A stretch of DNA of 64,000 nucleotides from Sphingorhabdus sp. Alg239-R122 (GTDB lineage: Bacteria; Pseudomonadota; Alphaproteobacteria; Sphingomonadales; Sphingomonadaceae), in NCBI RefSeq assembly GCF_900537065.1, contig NZ_UNRC01000003.1, positions 186,001-250,000 on the forward strand. The letters run 5' to 3'. The notes beneath the pieces are model-generated. The model saw only the letters and a list, made by a program, of their open reading frames with translations, searched no databases and was not told the DNA's origin. Shown here in pieces: positions 17,907-28,900 of this stretch. How positions within the stretch are numbered: the stretch's first letter is position 1; each line of letters opens with the position of its first letter. The translations under genes and the position numbers were made by a program.

Positions 17907-19597
17907 CGGCGCTGGTCGGGAATGGCGGACGCCCCCGCCTCGCCAACATCAAACAGAAAGTCACATTGGTCGCGCAAGTGCGGCTGATTGTCGTTTTGGG
18001 CCTTTTCGCCTTGGCGATCACAACATTGCTGCTGCGGCTATTTTATTATGGTGCTTTCGAAGGGCAGGTTCAGCGTAGCTTGGTTTCCACCGATGTCATT
18101 CCGGTGCGGGCTGACCTTGTGGACCGCAATGGCGTTCCGCTGGCGCGCAATATGAAAATGCGTGCATTGCGTGTCATTCCCGAAAAGATACTGGGGGACA
18201 AGAATAAGCTGGCTATGCAACTGGCCGAGATTTTTCCGGATACACCTGCTTCGACCTTCCTAAAGGCAATGAAAAAGGATCGGCCCAGCTATCTGCGTCG
18301 CCGTCTTGTGCCAGAGGATGCCAATAAAGTGCATGCGCTCGGCGAAGTCGGCTTTGAATTCCCGCGTGAGGATGAGCGCTTCTATCCGCAGCATGGATTG
18401 GCCGCGCATGTACTGGGTTATGTCGATGCTGACCGCAAGGGCGTTATGGGCATGGAAAAAGCACTGGAAGAACGCCTTGTAGATCCTGCCAAGCTGGCTG
18501 AGCCAGCGGCGCTTTCCATTGACATCCGCGTGCAGGCCGCGCTGGAAAGCGAGTTGGGCGCAACCATGAAAAAACACTCGGCACGCGGCGCGACCGGTGT
18601 TGTGCTGGATGTGCATACTGGTGAAGTGCTGGCGATGGCCTCGCTGCCTGAATTCAACCCCAACAAGATTGATGCGACTGCGTTGCGCCATCAGGTCAAT
18701 GACGTGACCTATAGCGTGTATGAGCTTGGTTCTACATTCAAGCCGCTTACAGTAGCGGCCGCGTTGGACGCTGGGACCGTGACCAATCTCGCCACACGCT
18801 ATAATGCAACTGAACCTCTCAAAGTCGGTCGTTTCCGGATCAAGGATGACCACGCGCAGGGGCGCTATCTCAATGTTCCTGAAGCGCTCGTGCACAGCTC
18901 GAACATTGTGACGGCGCGCCTGGCGGACAATCTGGGCAAGGAGCGGATGGAGGAAATGTTCCGCAAATTGGATTTCGATGATCGTCCGGAAATTGAACTG
19001 GTTGAAGCAGGCCGCCCGCTCTGGCCGCAAAACTGGGGCCGTGTCACAAACATGACCGTGTCCTATGGGCATGGCATCGCTGTTACACCCATGCATTTGG
19101 CGAGCGCTTATGCTGCGCTGGTAAATGGCGGTATCTGGCGTCCCGCTACTCTGGAGAAAGTGGGTCCTGACAAAGCCGATCCGGGCCGCCGTGTGTTCAA
19201 GGCGTCGACCAGCGCTCGGATACGGCAGCTGCTGCGTATGATCGTGTCCGACGGCACGGGTCGCAAGGCGGATGCACCTGGTTTCCGGATTGGCGGCAAA
19301 ACAGGCTCTGCCGAAAAGCCCAAAGGTGGCGGTTACAGCAAAAGCTCTCTGGTATCGACTTTTGCGGCAGCGTTCCCGATGGACGATCCAAAATATGTGG
19401 TCATCACCATGCTCGATGAACCTAAGGGTATTGCCGAGACATTTGGCCAGCGCACGGCAGGCTGGACTGCCGCACCGGTTGTAAAGCGCCTCGTGCCGCG
19501 TATCGGGCCGATGCTGGGCGTTGTGCCTGATGAAAGCCGCGATGTCGATGTGTCTGAGCTTACCCCGCTGCTCTGGCGGCCAAAAGGGGAAAGCTGA
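17903..19597 (+). CDS. ftsI: Septal peptidoglycan transpeptidase FtsI (PBP3)
   Basis: This 564-residue class B penicillin-binding protein crosslinks septal peptidoglycan. A membrane helix lies near residues 30-50. The active-site motifs are Ser277-TFK, the SSN motif at 332-334 and Lys466-TG (GGKTGSAEK). The N-terminal pedestal includes the RGxxLA-type region in DRNGVPLARN. It partners FtsW, encoded further down the same run. The ATG lies in the ftsL stop (ATGA), and the stop overlaps murE as TGATG. Confidence 0.95.
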   Translation: MTALVGNGGRPRLANIKQKVTLVAQVRLIVVLGLFALAITTLLLRLFYYGAFEGQVQRSLVSTDVIPVRADLVDRNGVPLARNMKMRALRVIPEKILGDKNKLAMQLAEIFPDTPASTFLKAMKKDRPSYLRRRLVPEDANKVHALGEVGFEFPREDERFYPQHGLAAHVLGYVDADRKGVMGMEKALEERLVDPAKLAEPAALSIDIRVQAALESELGATMKKHSARGATGVVLDVHTGEVLAMASLPEFNPNKIDATALRHQVNDVTYSVYELGSTFKPLTVAAALDAGTVTNLATRYNATEPLKVGRFRIKDDHAQGRYLNVPEALVHSSNIVTARLADNLGKERMEEMFRKLDFDDRPEIELVEAGRPLWPQNWGRVTNMTVSYGHGIAVTPMHLASAYAALVNGGIWRPATLEKVGPDKADPGRRVFKASTSARIRQLLRMIVSDGTGRKADAPGFRIGGKTGSAEKPKGGGYSKSSLVSTFAAAFPMDDPKYVVITMLDEPKGIAETFGQRTAGWTAAPVVKRLVPRIGPMLGVVPDESRDVDVSELTPLLWRPKGES

Positions 19598-21024
19598 TGA
19601 AACTGTCGAGCCTGTCATCGCTGGCCATTGGCGATGATGCCGAACGCATTGTCACCGGTTTCGCCATTGACCATAGGAAAGTTGCACCGGGCACAGTATT
19701 TGGCGCATTTCAGGGTGCAAAATTCAACGGCGAAGATTTTATAGAGGCGGCTGTAACGAGCGGTGCAATTGCCATTATCGCACGCCCGGAAGCTACTGTA
19801 GAAGGCGCGGTGCATATTGCTTCGAAAGAACCGCGCCGTACGTTTGCACAGCTGGCTGCACGCTTTTTCACACCAGTTCCGAAAATGACCGCTGCGATTA
19901 CAGGTACCAATGGCAAGACCAGTTGCGCGGAAATGACACGGCAGCTCTGGCACATGGACGGCAATGTAGCGGCATCCATCGGTACATTGGGCATCACCAC
20001 GTCCAAGGACCAAAATTACACGGGCCTCACCACGCCAGATATTGTCACTTTCCTGTCAAATATGACTGGATTGGCGCGCGAAGGCGTGACCCATGCGATA
20101 TTTGAAGCGTCAAGCCATGGCCTGTCGCAATATCGTACCGAAGGCCTGCCGGTACATGCCGCTGGTTTCACCAATCTGAGCCGTGATCACCTCGATTATC
20201 ACGGCGATATGGACAGTTATTTCAACGCAAAAATGCGGCTGTTTCGTGAAGTGGTAGAGGATAATGGCAGCGTGGTCATCTGGGCCGATGATGCATGGTC
20301 GGACAAGGTTATTGATATTGTCAAAGATCATGGACTGAAGCTGCTTACGGTTGGCGAAAAAGGCGACACTATCCAGCTTTTGTCGCGTACGCCGACACAA
20401 TTGGGCCAGGTCCTGATGGTTGAGCACGAGGAACAAACGCGGCGTATCACATTGCCGCTTATCGGCGCGTATCAGGCCGCCAATGCGCTGACTTCGGCAG
20501 GACTGGCACTGGCAACAGGCGGCAGGGCAGATGAGGTTTTCGACCATGTTGGCCGCCTGCAGCCGGTGCGCGGGCGGCTCGAACGTGCGGTTATCTGTAA
20601 ATCAGGCGCGCCTGTTTATGTCGATTATGCACATACGCCCGATGCACTCAAATCCGCCATTGAGGCGCTGCGTCCACATGTGAAAGGGCGGCTCATCACA
20701 TTATTTGGGGCTGGCGGCGACCGTGATACTGGCAAGCGGCCCGAAATGGGCAAGATTGCCAGTGAAATGTCCGATGTCGTGATTGTCACTGATGATAATC
20801 CGCGCAGTGAAGATCCGGCGGCCATACGCGCCGAAATCATGGCGGCGGTTACCAATGGAGAGGAAATTGCTGATCGCCGCACGGCGATTGCGCATGCCAT
20901 CGCTTTGGCGCAAGGCGATGATATCATTTTGCTGGCGGGCAAGGGGCACGAGCAGGGACAGATTGTGGGAGACCGTGTGCTCCCGTTTGATGACGTGGAA
21001 GTAGCGCGGGAGTGTGCGGCATGA
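19597..21024 (+). CDS. murE: UDP-MurNAc-tripeptide synthetase, meso-diaminopimelate adding
   Basis: This 475-residue Mur ligase adds the third amino acid to UDP-MurNAc-L-Ala-D-Glu. The ATP loop TGTNGKTS lies near residues 106-113, and the motif DNPRSEDP (from residue 400) is the signature that selects meso-diaminopimelate over lysine, so the cell wall is of the A1-gamma type. The C-terminal domain carries GKGHEQGQ. The ATG shares one base with the ftsI stop. The stop overlaps the ATG of a tiny gene at 21021, not the murF start directly. Confidence 0.95.
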   Translation: MKLSSLSSLAIGDDAERIVTGFAIDHRKVAPGTVFGAFQGAKFNGEDFIEAAVTSGAIAIIARPEATVEGAVHIASKEPRRTFAQLAARFFTPVPKMTAAITGTNGKTSCAEMTRQLWHMDGNVAASIGTLGITTSKDQNYTGLTTPDIVTFLSNMTGLAREGVTHAIFEASSHGLSQYRTEGLPVHAAGFTNLSRDHLDYHGDMDSYFNAKMRLFREVVEDNGSVVIWADDAWSDKVIDIVKDHGLKLLTVGEKGDTIQLLSRTPTQLGQVLMVEHEEQTRRITLPLIGAYQAANALTSAGLALATGGRADEVFDHVGRLQPVRGRLERAVICKSGAPVYVDYAHTPDALKSAIEALRPHVKGRLITLFGAGGDRDTGKRPEMGKIASEMSDVVIVTDDNPRSEDPAAIRAEIMAAVTNGEEIADRRTAIAHAIALAQGDDIILLAGKGHEQGQIVGDRVLPFDDVEVARECAA

Positions 21025-21191
21025 TGGAATATAATTTTTACGCGTCCTATCCAAAAGGTTCGGAAATCAGAAAGGGCCGTGTGCGCCGTGCAACTACTGC
21101 GCTGGGCCTTTTGACGCTCCCGTTGCGCGGCTTGATGGAGATTGCGCGGAGTGGTGCTGCATCCCGCTCTGATAAGGATGACGCGCAATGA
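21021..21191 (+). CDS. Small 56-residue protein nested between murE and murF
   Basis: An open frame of 57 codons begins at ATG 21021, overlapping the murE stop as ATGA, and ends with TGA at 21189-21191, overlapping the murF ATG 21188 as ATGA. It exactly bridges the gap between the two genes with the same 4-base overlaps used throughout the cluster, which argues strongly that it is translated. The protein starts MMEYNFYASYPKGSEIRKGR, is basic in its first half, has a short hydrophobic, amphipathic stretch (ALGLLTLPLRGLMEIA) and ends in a charged tail. No family is recognised. It may tune coupling between murE and murF, or bind the membrane or a Mur ligase (guess). Confidence 0.75.
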   Translation: MMEYNFYASYPKGSEIRKGRVRRATTALGLLTLPLRGLMEIARSGAASRSDKDDAQ

Positions 21192-22585
21192 CTCTATGGA
21201 AATCATCCGACATTGAAAAAGCGATAAATGGAAAGGCCAGCATGGATTTTGATGTAACCGGTGTGGAATTTGATTCACGCGAAGTGAGCGAAGGCGATCT
21301 GTTTTTGGCGCTGAAAGGTGAACAGAGCGATGGGCATCTCTATCTGGACAAAGCTTTTGAAAATGGTGCCAATGGCGCAGTGAGTGAGCAGGATTGCGTG
21401 CACCCGCATATCCGTGTGGCGGACAGCACGAAAGCGCTGGATGATCTGGCCAAAGCCGCGCGGACGCGTGTTAATGCCAAAATTATCGGCGTGACGGGCT
21501 CTGCAGGCAAGACTGGCACGAAAGAAGCCCTTTTTGCTGCGCTCAACCGTTCCTCGCACGGCAAAGCGCACCGTTCAGTTAAGAGCTATAACAACCATGT
21601 GGGAGTCCCGCTCAGCCTGTCACGTATGCCCGCTGACACCAGCTTCGGCATTTTCGAAATGGGCATGAACCATAAAGGCGAACTGTCTCAGTTGACGAAG
21701 CTGGTGCGGCCGCATGTCGCGATAGTCACGACCATTGCCCCCGCACATATCGGCCACTTTTCGGGCGAAGAGGAAATTGCGGACGCGAAAGCAGAGATTT
21801 TTGAAGGGTTTGAAGAAGGCGGCACTGCCATTATCCCGCACGACAGTCCGCATTATGAACGTCTGCGCAAGGCTGCGGAAAAGCATGCTGGCGAAGTCGT
21901 CACATTTGGCCTGCATGCTGATGCAGATGCGCGCGCAATAGATATGGTGCCCGCGATAGGTGGTGGCACACTCGTAACCGCGAAAATCCGTAACGCCAAT
22001 CTTTGCTATACAGTAGCAGAGGCGGGTGAGCACTGGGTTCTCAATTCACTTGCCGTTCTGGCGGCGGTGCAGGCAGTCGGCGGCGATATGGCTGCGGCGG
22101 GCCTTGCATTGGCAGAACTTCCCGGCATGGCAGGGCGCGGTGCACGGCACAAAATCGCAATTGAAGGCGGCACGGCACTTGTCATTGACGAAAGCTATAA
22201 TGCCAACCCGGCGTCGATGGGCGTGACCATTGCCGCACTGGGCGCAGAGGCCGCTGACCGGCGGATCGTGCTACTAGGTGCAATGAAGGAACTGGGTGCG
22301 GCCAGCGATACCTATCATGCCGAACTCGCCGTGCCGCTCCGTGCGGCGCAGGTCGATCTTGCTATTTTGGTCGGCGATGAAATGAAAATCCTGGCGGACA
22401 CCATTGCCGCGGATCCGGATCATGCAACCAAGGCGGTGCATGTCGCGGACGCGCTGGAAGCAGAAAAGCTGTTGAAAACTCAATTATGCGCCGGGGATGC
22501 ATTGCTGGTCAAAGGTTCAAATGCCATGGGTTTGGCAGCTGTGGTCGGTTCGCTAACAGATGCGGGCCTGAAGCGCGCGGGATAG
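21188..22585 (+). CDS. murF: UDP-MurNAc-tripeptide:D-Ala-D-Ala ligase
   Basis: This 465-residue Mur ligase adds D-Ala-D-Ala to complete the pentapeptide precursor. The ATP loop [11 protein letters not shown] lies near residues 101-111 and differs from the usual TGTxGKT by Ser and Ala. The motifs NYNNHxGVP-like ([13 protein letters not shown]) and DESYNANP are intact. The start is ATG 21188 within the stop of the small gene before it. It is separated from mraY by 13 bases, the largest gap in this half of the cluster. Confidence 0.95.
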   Translation: MTLWKSSDIEKAINGKASMDFDVTGVEFDSREVSEGDLFLALKGEQSDGHLYLDKAFENGANGAVSEQDCVHPHIRVADSTKALDDLAKAARTRVNAKIIGVTGSAGKTGTKEALFAALNRSSHGKAHRSVKSYNNHVGVPLSLSRMPADTSFGIFEMGMNHKGELSQLTKLVRPHVAIVTTIAPAHIGHFSGEEEIADAKAEIFEGFEEGGTAIIPHDSPHYERLRKAAEKHAGEVVTFGLHADADARAIDMVPAIGGGTLVTAKIRNANLCYTVAEAGEHWVLNSLAVLAAVQAVGGDMAAAGLALAELPGMAGRGARHKIAIEGGTALVIDESYNANPASMGVTIAALGAEAADRRIVLLGAMKELGAASDTYHAELAVPLRAAQVDLAILVGDEMKILADTIAADPDHATKAVHVADALEAEKLLKTQLCAGDALLVKGSNAMGLAAVVGSLTDAGLKRAG

Positions 22586-22598
22586 GATTGGGAAAGAT

Positions 22599-23669
22599 AT
22601 GCTCTATTGGCTTGGCGAATGGATGGAATTTGAAGGGATATTCAACCTTGTCCGCTATTTGAGCTTCCGTTCCGGTGCGGCGATTTTCACCGCGCTCATT
22701 ATCGGCCTGTTTATCGGCCCGCGCTTTATCTCCATGCTCCGTGTGCGTCAGGGTAAGGGGCAACCGATCCGCGAAGATGGTCCGCAAACGCATCTTGCAA
22801 AAGTGGGTACACCGACAATGGGCGGACTCATGATACTGACATCACTGGTTATTTCTGTCCTGCTCTGGATGGATTTGACCAGCACATTTGTCTGGGCCTG
22901 CCTCGCGGTGACTTTTGGTTTTGGCCTGATTGGCTTTATGGATGACTATGACAAGGTTACGAAAAACAGCCATAAGGGCGTTTCAGGCCGAACTCGATTA
23001 CTGCTGGAATTCATCATCGCAGGTGCGGCCAGCTGGTTCATCCTGCGGCAGACAGGCACCATGCTCTATGTCCCGTTTTTCAATAATATTTCGATCGATC
23101 TTGGTTATTTCTACATACCCTTTGCTGCGTTCGTGATTGTGGGCGCGGGCAATGCCGTCAACCTGACTGATGGCCTAGATGGCCTTGCGACCATGCCAGT
23201 TGTGATTGCAACGGGCACTTTCATGGCGATTGTTTACCTTGTCGGGCGTGAGGACTTCTCCGAATATCTAGGCATTCCTTATGTGGAAGGCGCGGGGCAG
23301 ATGGCGATATTCTGCGCTGCAGTTATTGGCGCGTGCCTTGCATTCCTGTGGTTCAACGCACCGCCCGCTGCGATTTTCATGGGGGATACCGGCAGTCTGG
23401 CACTGGGCGGGGCATTGGGCGTCATTGCTGTGGTATCGCACCACGAAATCGTACTGGCCATTGTGGGGGGGCTGTTTGTTCTGGAAGCGGTGTCGGTCTT
23501 TATCCAGGTGTTCTATTTCAAGCGTACGGGTAAGCGGGTTTTCAAAATGGCCCCTATTCACCATCATTTCGAGCAGTTGGGTTGGGCGGAATCTACTGTT
23601 GTTATCCGTTTCTGGATTATTTCACTTGTGCTTGCACTGGCCGGACTGGCGACGCTGAAGCTCAGATGA
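22599..23669 (+). CDS. mraY: Phospho-MurNAc-pentapeptide transferase
   Basis: This 356-residue integral membrane enzyme moves phospho-MurNAc-pentapeptide to undecaprenyl phosphate, making lipid I. About ten membrane helices are predicted. The conserved catalytic residues are in FMDDYDK (near 113), [10 protein letters not shown] (near 188) and [11 protein letters not shown], with the HHHFE loop near the end. The ribosome site GGGAAAG precedes ATG 22599. The stop overlaps murD (ATGA). Confidence 0.96.
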   Translation: MLYWLGEWMEFEGIFNLVRYLSFRSGAAIFTALIIGLFIGPRFISMLRVRQGKGQPIREDGPQTHLAKVGTPTMGGLMILTSLVISVLLWMDLTSTFVWACLAVTFGFGLIGFMDDYDKVTKNSHKGVSGRTRLLLEFIIAGAASWFILRQTGTMLYVPFFNNISIDLGYFYIPFAAFVIVGAGNAVNLTDGLDGLATMPVVIATGTFMAIVYLVGREDFSEYLGIPYVEGAGQMAIFCAAVIGACLAFLWFNAPPAAIFMGDTGSLALGGALGVIAVVSHHEIVLAIVGGLFVLEAVSVFIQVFYFKRTGKRVFKMAPIHHHFEQLGWAESTVVIRFWIISLVLALAGLATLKLR

Positions 23670-25024
23670 TTACCAGCCTCGCCTTTGCCCATAAAAAATA
23701 TGCCCTGCTGGGGCTGGCGCGCTCGGGCATGGCAACGCTTGATGCGCTGGTGGCGAGCGGCGCACACTGCATGGCCTGGGATAACCGGGAGGAAGCACGT
23801 GAAGCCGCTGCAGGTAAGGCTGAGATTGCAGATCCATTAACGGCAGATTTGACAGGTTATGATGGCATAGTCGTATCGCCCGGTGTTCCGATCAACACAC
23901 ACCCGATAGCGCAGAAGGCCGAAACATCCGGTGTGCCATTGATTGGCGATATTGAACTGTTTGCGCAGGCACGCGCAGCCTTGCCATGGCATCGCGTGGT
24001 AGGCGTAACAGGCACTAATGGTAAATCGACCACGGTTGCGCTCATCTATCACATTCTGAAAGAAGCGGGCGTGCCGTCACTGATGGGCGGAAATATAGGC
24101 CTGCCGATCATGAGTCAGGAGCCGCTTGCTGATGGCGGTGTCTACGTACTTGAGCTTTCGAGCTACCAGATTGACATTACCCGGACGCTGGATTGTGAAG
24201 TTGCGGTATTGCTTAACGTTACGCCTGATCACCTCGACCGCTATGATGGTTTTGAGGATTATGCAGCGGCCAAGGCCCGGCTTTTTGATATGCAGTCTTC
24301 TGGCCATAACGCGATATTCGGTAATGGAGACGATGTAACACAGGGCATTGCCGCGGACGTCGCAGCGCGCGAACAGAACCCCAAAGTAACGCGTATCAAC
24401 GCCGATACTCTCAAGGGGCAAGATGAATGGTCTTCGTTGCAGGGACCGCATAATGCTGAAAACGCTGCTATTGCTATTGCCACAGCAGAGGCGCTGGGCA
24501 TAGGTGAGGAAAAGTGGCGGCCAGCGCTGGGAAGCTTCACTGGATTGCCGCACCGCATGGAACGTATGGCGGAACATGAAGGCATCTTGTTTATCAACGA
24601 TAGCAAGGCGACAAATCCTGCCTCCACCGCGCCGGCTCTTGCTGCTTATACAAATATACACTGGATAGTCGGAGGCTTGCCCAAGGGTGAGCGGCTTGAT
24701 GAGTGCGAACCATATTTTGGTAATGTGAAACATGCTTATACGATTGGTGAGGCGGGTCCGGCCTATGCAAAGCTACTGGCGCAGAAAGGTGTTGCGGTAG
24801 ACGCATCCGAAATGCTGTGTACGGCGGTTATTCAGGCGTTGGAAAATGCATCCTCCGGTGATGTCATCATGCTATCGCCCGCCTGTGCATCCTTTGACCA
24901 GTTCCGCGATTTTGAGGCGCGCGGTGAGCATTTCCGGCAGATTGTGAATGCATTGATCAATCCGGATGAAGATGGCGAAATGCCGGGGCCAATAAATGGG
25001 TCGGCAAATGGGGAAGCGGCATAA
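23666..25024 (+). CDS. murD: UDP-MurNAc-L-alanine:D-glutamate ligase
   Basis: This 452-residue Mur ligase adds D-Glu to UDP-MurNAc-L-Ala in the cytoplasm. It shows the ATP loop [10 protein letters not shown] (near 112-121), [11 protein letters not shown] and NDSKATNP. The ATG at 23666 overlaps the mraY stop as ATGA and fits the family N-terminus; the longer open frame from 23582 is just the end of mraY read in another phase. The stop TAA shares one base with the ftsW ATG (TAATG). Confidence 0.95.
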   Translation: MITSLAFAHKKYALLGLARSGMATLDALVASGAHCMAWDNREEAREAAAGKAEIADPLTADLTGYDGIVVSPGVPINTHPIAQKAETSGVPLIGDIELFAQARAALPWHRVVGVTGTNGKSTTVALIYHILKEAGVPSLMGGNIGLPIMSQEPLADGGVYVLELSSYQIDITRTLDCEVAVLLNVTPDHLDRYDGFEDYAAAKARLFDMQSSGHNAIFGNGDDVTQGIAADVAAREQNPKVTRINADTLKGQDEWSSLQGPHNAENAAIAIATAEALGIGEEKWRPALGSFTGLPHRMERMAEHEGILFINDSKATNPASTAPALAAYTNIHWIVGGLPKGERLDECEPYFGNVKHAYTIGEAGPAYAKLLAQKGVAVDASEMLCTAVIQALENASSGDVIMLSPACASFDQFRDFEARGEHFRQIVNALINPDEDGEMPGPINGSANGEAA

Positions 25025-26304
25025 TGGCCAGCGCCCCTGAACATACAATTGCCCCTGAATCTCCCGTCCTCAAATATAAGCGCAAGCTTAACCTGTCGGG
25101 GCGTTTGGGACGCTCGGACCGGTCACACCTTGCGGTCTGGTTTTGGGAACTTGACCGTGTGCTGCTGACTTTCATATTCGTGCTGATGGCGATTGGCCTG
25201 ATTGCGGTGGCCGCTGCATCTCCCGCAACGGCTCAGCGTCTGTCCGATACGACAACCACGCTCAATCCGCTTCTCTATTTTTATAAGCAGCTTGTCTGGC
25301 TTATCCTGGGTGTGCCGGTCATGCTGTTCGTGTCCATGCTGCCCAAGACACAGGCGCGGCGTCTGGCCATAATATTGTGTGCGGTTTTCCTGTTTCTGCT
25401 GCTGCTCGTTCCGCTTATCGGGACATCGGTCAATGGCGCGCGGCGCTGGATCGGCTATGGCCTGACCATTCAGCCTTCAGAATTTCTGAAGCCTGTGTTC
25501 GCGGTGACGCTGGCATGGGTATTATCCTGGAAGGCCAAGGATGCAACTATGCCTGTAGTGGGGTTGTCGATGATCCTGACCGGCACGATTGGTATATTAT
25601 TGATGATGCAGCCCAATCTGGGTGCGACCATTATTTTTTGCGGCATCTGGTTCGTGCTGATCCTGCTCGCGGGCCTGTCGGCGCAGATTATAGGTATATC
25701 AATTGCCGGCGGGCTAGGTGGGCTGGTGCTCGCCTATTTCTTTTATCCTGTTGCTACACAGCGGATCAATACATGGATATTTGGCGGCGGGGAATATGAC
25801 CAGGTTGCCTTTGCACACCGTACACTGACCAGTGGCGGTTTTATTGGCAAGGGCCCAGGCATGGGTACGGAAAAATTCAAACTGCCCGAAGCGCACACTG
25901 ACTATATCTTCTCAGTCATCGGCGAAGAATTTGGCTTGCTGGCCTGTGCAGGCGTTGCGATTGTATTTTTTGCCATCATCGCGCGCGTGCTGATGCGGTT
26001 GCTTGATGAAGAAGATGTGTTCACGATTATGGCAGTGACGGGCCTGACAACGCAGCTGGGCGGGCAGGCGATTATCAATATGGCCGTCAACCTTCAGCTG
26101 TTCCCATCCAAGGGTATGACGCTTCCATTCATCAGTTATGGCGGTTCTTCAATGATTGCTTTGTGCCTTGGCACTGGATTGCTGCTGGCGCTGACGCGGC
26201 GAAACCCCTATCTGAACCGTTCATCCTATGCGAAAGATGGATTTCAGATGAATGGCCAGAAAGGCAGTCATATAAGCGGCCAAACGAGCGGGGAATCAAA
26301 ATGA
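25024..26304 (+). CDS. ftsW: Lipid II polymerase FtsW (SEDS family)
   Basis: This 426-residue SEDS protein polymerises lipid II at the septum with its partner FtsI. It has a cytoplasmic basic N-terminus and about ten membrane helices from residue 45. The conserved segments GARRWI (near 139), QPSEFLKP (near 150), IGEEFG, and the final PFISYGGSS are present. The ATG shares a base with the murD stop, and the stop overlaps murG (ATGA). Confidence 0.95.
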   Translation: MASAPEHTIAPESPVLKYKRKLNLSGRLGRSDRSHLAVWFWELDRVLLTFIFVLMAIGLIAVAAASPATAQRLSDTTTTLNPLLYFYKQLVWLILGVPVMLFVSMLPKTQARRLAIILCAVFLFLLLLVPLIGTSVNGARRWIGYGLTIQPSEFLKPVFAVTLAWVLSWKAKDATMPVVGLSMILTGTIGILLMMQPNLGATIIFCGIWFVLILLAGLSAQIIGISIAGGLGGLVLAYFFYPVATQRINTWIFGGGEYDQVAFAHRTLTSGGFIGKGPGMGTEKFKLPEAHTDYIFSVIGEEFGLLACAGVAIVFFAIIARVLMRLLDEEDVFTIMAVTGLTTQLGGQAIINMAVNLQLFPSKGMTLPFISYGGSSMIALCLGTGLLLALTRRNPYLNRSSYAKDGFQMNGQKGSHISGQTSGESK

Positions 26305-27497
26305 CAGTGACAAAGCATTTTGTTTTAGCGGCAGGCGGGACCGGGGGACATATGATTCCGGCCTATGCACTCGGTGCGGAGCTAATGCAACGCGGTCACC
26401 ATGTCGCACTGATGACCGATGATCGCGGCGCCAAGATCCCTGGGATTTTTGAAAAAGGACAAATGCATATCCTGCCTGAAAGCCGGATGGCGGGTGGCCT
26501 GCTCGGGTGGTTGCGCGGCTTTCGCGGCATTATGGCGGGTCGTAAAATGGCGGGGCAATTATTTGAGAATTTTCAGCCCTCTGCTGTAGTGGGTTTTGGC
26601 GGTTATCCGGCGCTACCAACGCTACTCGCCGCGCAAAAGGCGAAAATCCCGACCGTGATTCATGAGCAAAATGCGGTGTTGGGCCGGGTGAACCGTTTCA
26701 TGGCGCACAAGGTGGATGCAATTGCCACGTCCTATCAGGATGTCGAGCGGCTTGACGTCAAATATCTGCCAAAAACACATCTTGTCGGCAATCCTGTGCG
26801 TGAAGAAGTGCTGGCGCTGCGCGGTGAAGATTATCCGCCGTTTCTTGAAGGCGGTGTGTTTCGCGTTTTGGTAACAGGTGGCAGTCAGGGCGCAAAAATT
26901 TTATCAGAGGTTGTGCCGGATGGTCTCGCCATGCTGCCTGTAAACCTGCGGCAGCGGCTGCAGGTGACACAGCAATGCCGTGCTGAGGATATCGAAGCAG
27001 TTCGCGCGAAATATGCTGATCATGATATTCCAGCACAGCTTGCCACTTACATTGAGGACCTGCCTGACAAACTGGGCTGGTCGCATCTGGTGATTGGCCG
27101 TGCAGGCGCGTCGACCATAGCCGAACTGACGGCCGCGGGGCGTCCTGCGATATTAATCCCGCTGCCCGGTGCCATGGATGACCATCAGACTGTCAATGTG
27201 CGCGAAATGGTGGCAGCAGGCGGTGCGCGCGCGATCCGGCAACCCAATTTTACCGCGACCGAGCTTGCCAAGCAGATACAGAAGATGGCGCTTAACCCCG
27301 AAACACTGGCCAATGCAGCGCGCGGGGCGTGGAATTGCGGGTTGCCCAATGCGGTGCGCGACCTTGCCGATCTGGTGGAAAGCATGGGTGGTGCACCGCT
27401 TACAGATGTGATCAGGATAAGCGGAGCGGAGCGCGAGAGGCGCGCTACCGGTAGCCCGTCACTTGCAAAAGATACAGTTGAAGGACACAGCGCATGA
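26301..27497 (+). CDS. murG: Lipid II synthase MurG (GlcNAc transferase)
   Basis: This 398-residue GT28 glycosyltransferase adds GlcNAc to lipid I on the inner face of the membrane, making lipid II. G-loops are seen as [12 protein letters not shown] (near 10-21) and VTGGSQGA (near 193), with [11 protein letters not shown] and the conserved Pro-Gly-Ala-Met-Asp-Asp-His-Q donor loop. It begins at ATG 26301 inside the ftsW stop. A 30-residue tail beyond the usual end is rich in Arg and Glu. Confidence 0.95.
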   Translation: MTVTKHFVLAAGGTGGHMIPAYALGAELMQRGHHVALMTDDRGAKIPGIFEKGQMHILPESRMAGGLLGWLRGFRGIMAGRKMAGQLFENFQPSAVVGFGGYPALPTLLAAQKAKIPTVIHEQNAVLGRVNRFMAHKVDAIATSYQDVERLDVKYLPKTHLVGNPVREEVLALRGEDYPPFLEGGVFRVLVTGGSQGAKILSEVVPDGLAMLPVNLRQRLQVTQQCRAEDIEAVRAKYADHDIPAQLATYIEDLPDKLGWSHLVIGRAGASTIAELTAAGRPAILIPLPGAMDDHQTVNVREMVAAGGARAIRQPNFTATELAKQIQKMALNPETLANAARGAWNCGLPNAVRDLADLVESMGGAPLTDVIRISGAERERRATGSPSLAKDTVEGHSA

Positions 27498-28900
27498 AGG
27501 CGGTAGGCACCGATATTGGCACAATCCATTTTGTGGGCATTGGCGGCATAGGCATGTCAGGCATTGCCGAAGTCATGCACAATCTTGGCTATGATGTGCA
27601 GGGCAGCGATATAGCCGAAAGCTATGTGGTCGAGGGTTTACGCGATCGCGGCATCAAGGTGATGATCGGGCAAAGGTCCGAAAATGTCGAAGGCGCGGCG
27701 GTGATTGTCACATCCACCGCGATCAAGCGTACCAACCCGGAAGTCGTCTATGCGTTGGAAAACCGCATCCCTGTCGTGAAGCGGGCGGAAATGCTTGCCG
27801 AGCTGATGCGGCTGAAATCTACCATTGCCATCGCGGGCACGCATGGCAAGACGACAACGACGTCAATGGTGGCGGCGATGCTTGACCATGGCGGGATTGA
27901 TCCGACGGTTATCAATGGCGGTATCATCAATACTTATGGTTCCAATGCGCGGCTGGGCGATGGCGACTGGATGGTGGTTGAAGCTGATGAAAGCGACGGC
28001 AGTTTCCTGCGGCTTGATGGCACGCTCGCCGTCGTCACCAATATCGATCCTGAACATATGGAGCATTATGGCAGCTTTGATGTCCTCAAAAAGGCGTTTA
28101 TCGAATTTGTCGAGAACGTACCTTTTTATGGTGCAGCCATATTGTGCCTCGATCATCCCGAAGTACAGGCGATTTTGCCGCAAGTGAAAGACCGCCGGAT
28201 TATCACTTATGGTTTTAGTGCGCAGGCAGATGTGCGCGGTGAAAACGTGACACCAATTCCGGGCGGCAACCGGTTTGATGTGACCGTGAGTGAAACAGAT
28301 GGTACCAGCCGCAAGATTGAAGGCATCGAATTACCGATGCCAGGGCGGCATAATGTACAAAATGCATTGGCCGCCGTCACGATCGGCCTGCAAATGGGCA
28401 TGTCCGACGAAGATGTGCAGAACGGCTTTGCCACTTTTGGCGGCGTCAAGCGCCGTTTTACCAAAGTGGGTGAGGTGGATGGCGCAGTCATTATTGATGA
28501 TTATGGCCATCACCCGGTCGAGATTAAAGCCGTTCTGGCCGCGGCGCGTGAGGGCGCCCAAAACCGCATTATCGCTGTGGTTCAACCGCACCGCTATACC
28601 CGCCTGCGTGATTTGATGGATGAGTTCCAGCAGTGTTTTAACGATGCTGATATTGTCTATGTAACGCCAGTCTATGAAGCGGGCGAAGATCCGATTGAAG
28701 GTGTTGATGCCGAAGCTCTGGTTGCGGGCCTGAAACAGCGTGGGCTGCGTTCGGCGGCAACCATAGCCGATGCTGATGCATTGGCCAAAGAGCTTGCCGA
28801 TACGGTGCAGGCAGGTGATATGGTCGTGTGCCTGGGCGCGGGGGATATCACGAAATGGGCGGCAGGCCTTGCCGATGCGATCAAGGCGAAGCGCGGATGA
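27494..28900 (+). CDS. murC: UDP-MurNAc:L-alanine ligase
   Basis: This 468-residue Mur ligase starts the peptide stem with L-Ala. It has the N-terminal Rossmann motif [16 protein letters not shown] (near 10-25), the ATP loop [12 protein letters not shown] (near 114-125), [10 protein letters not shown] and the C-terminal [10 protein letters not shown]. All hallmarks of MurC over the related Mpl are present. It overlaps murG and murB by four bases. Confidence 0.95.
   Translation: MKAVGTDIGTIHFVGIGGIGMSGIAEVMHNLGYDVQGSDIAESYVVEGLRDRGIKVMIGQRSENVEGAAVIVTSTAIKRTNPEVVYALENRIPVVKRAEMLAELMRLKSTIAIAGTHGKTTTTSMVAAMLDHGGIDPTVINGGIINTYGSNARLGDGDWMVVEADESDGSFLRLDGTLAVVTNIDPEHMEHYGSFDVLKKAFIEFVENVPFYGAAILCLDHPEVQAILPQVKDRRIITYGFSAQADVRGENVTPIPGGNRFDVTVSETDGTSRKIEGIELPMPGRHNVQNALAAVTIGLQMGMSDEDVQNGFATFGGVKRRFTKVGEVDGAVIIDDYGHHPVEIKAVLAAAREGAQNRIIAVVQPHRYTRLRDLMDEFQQCFNDADIVYVTPVYEAGEDPIEGVDAEALVAGLKQRGLRSAATIADADALAKELADTVQAGDMVVCLGAGDITKWAAGLADAIKAKRG

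Noticed and set aside
18260-19618. Long open frame on the minus strand, 452 codons
   Set aside because: It lies wholly opposite ftsI, whose motifs are intact; the translation is rich in His, Arg and Cys with no recognisable domain, as expected of an antisense shadow.
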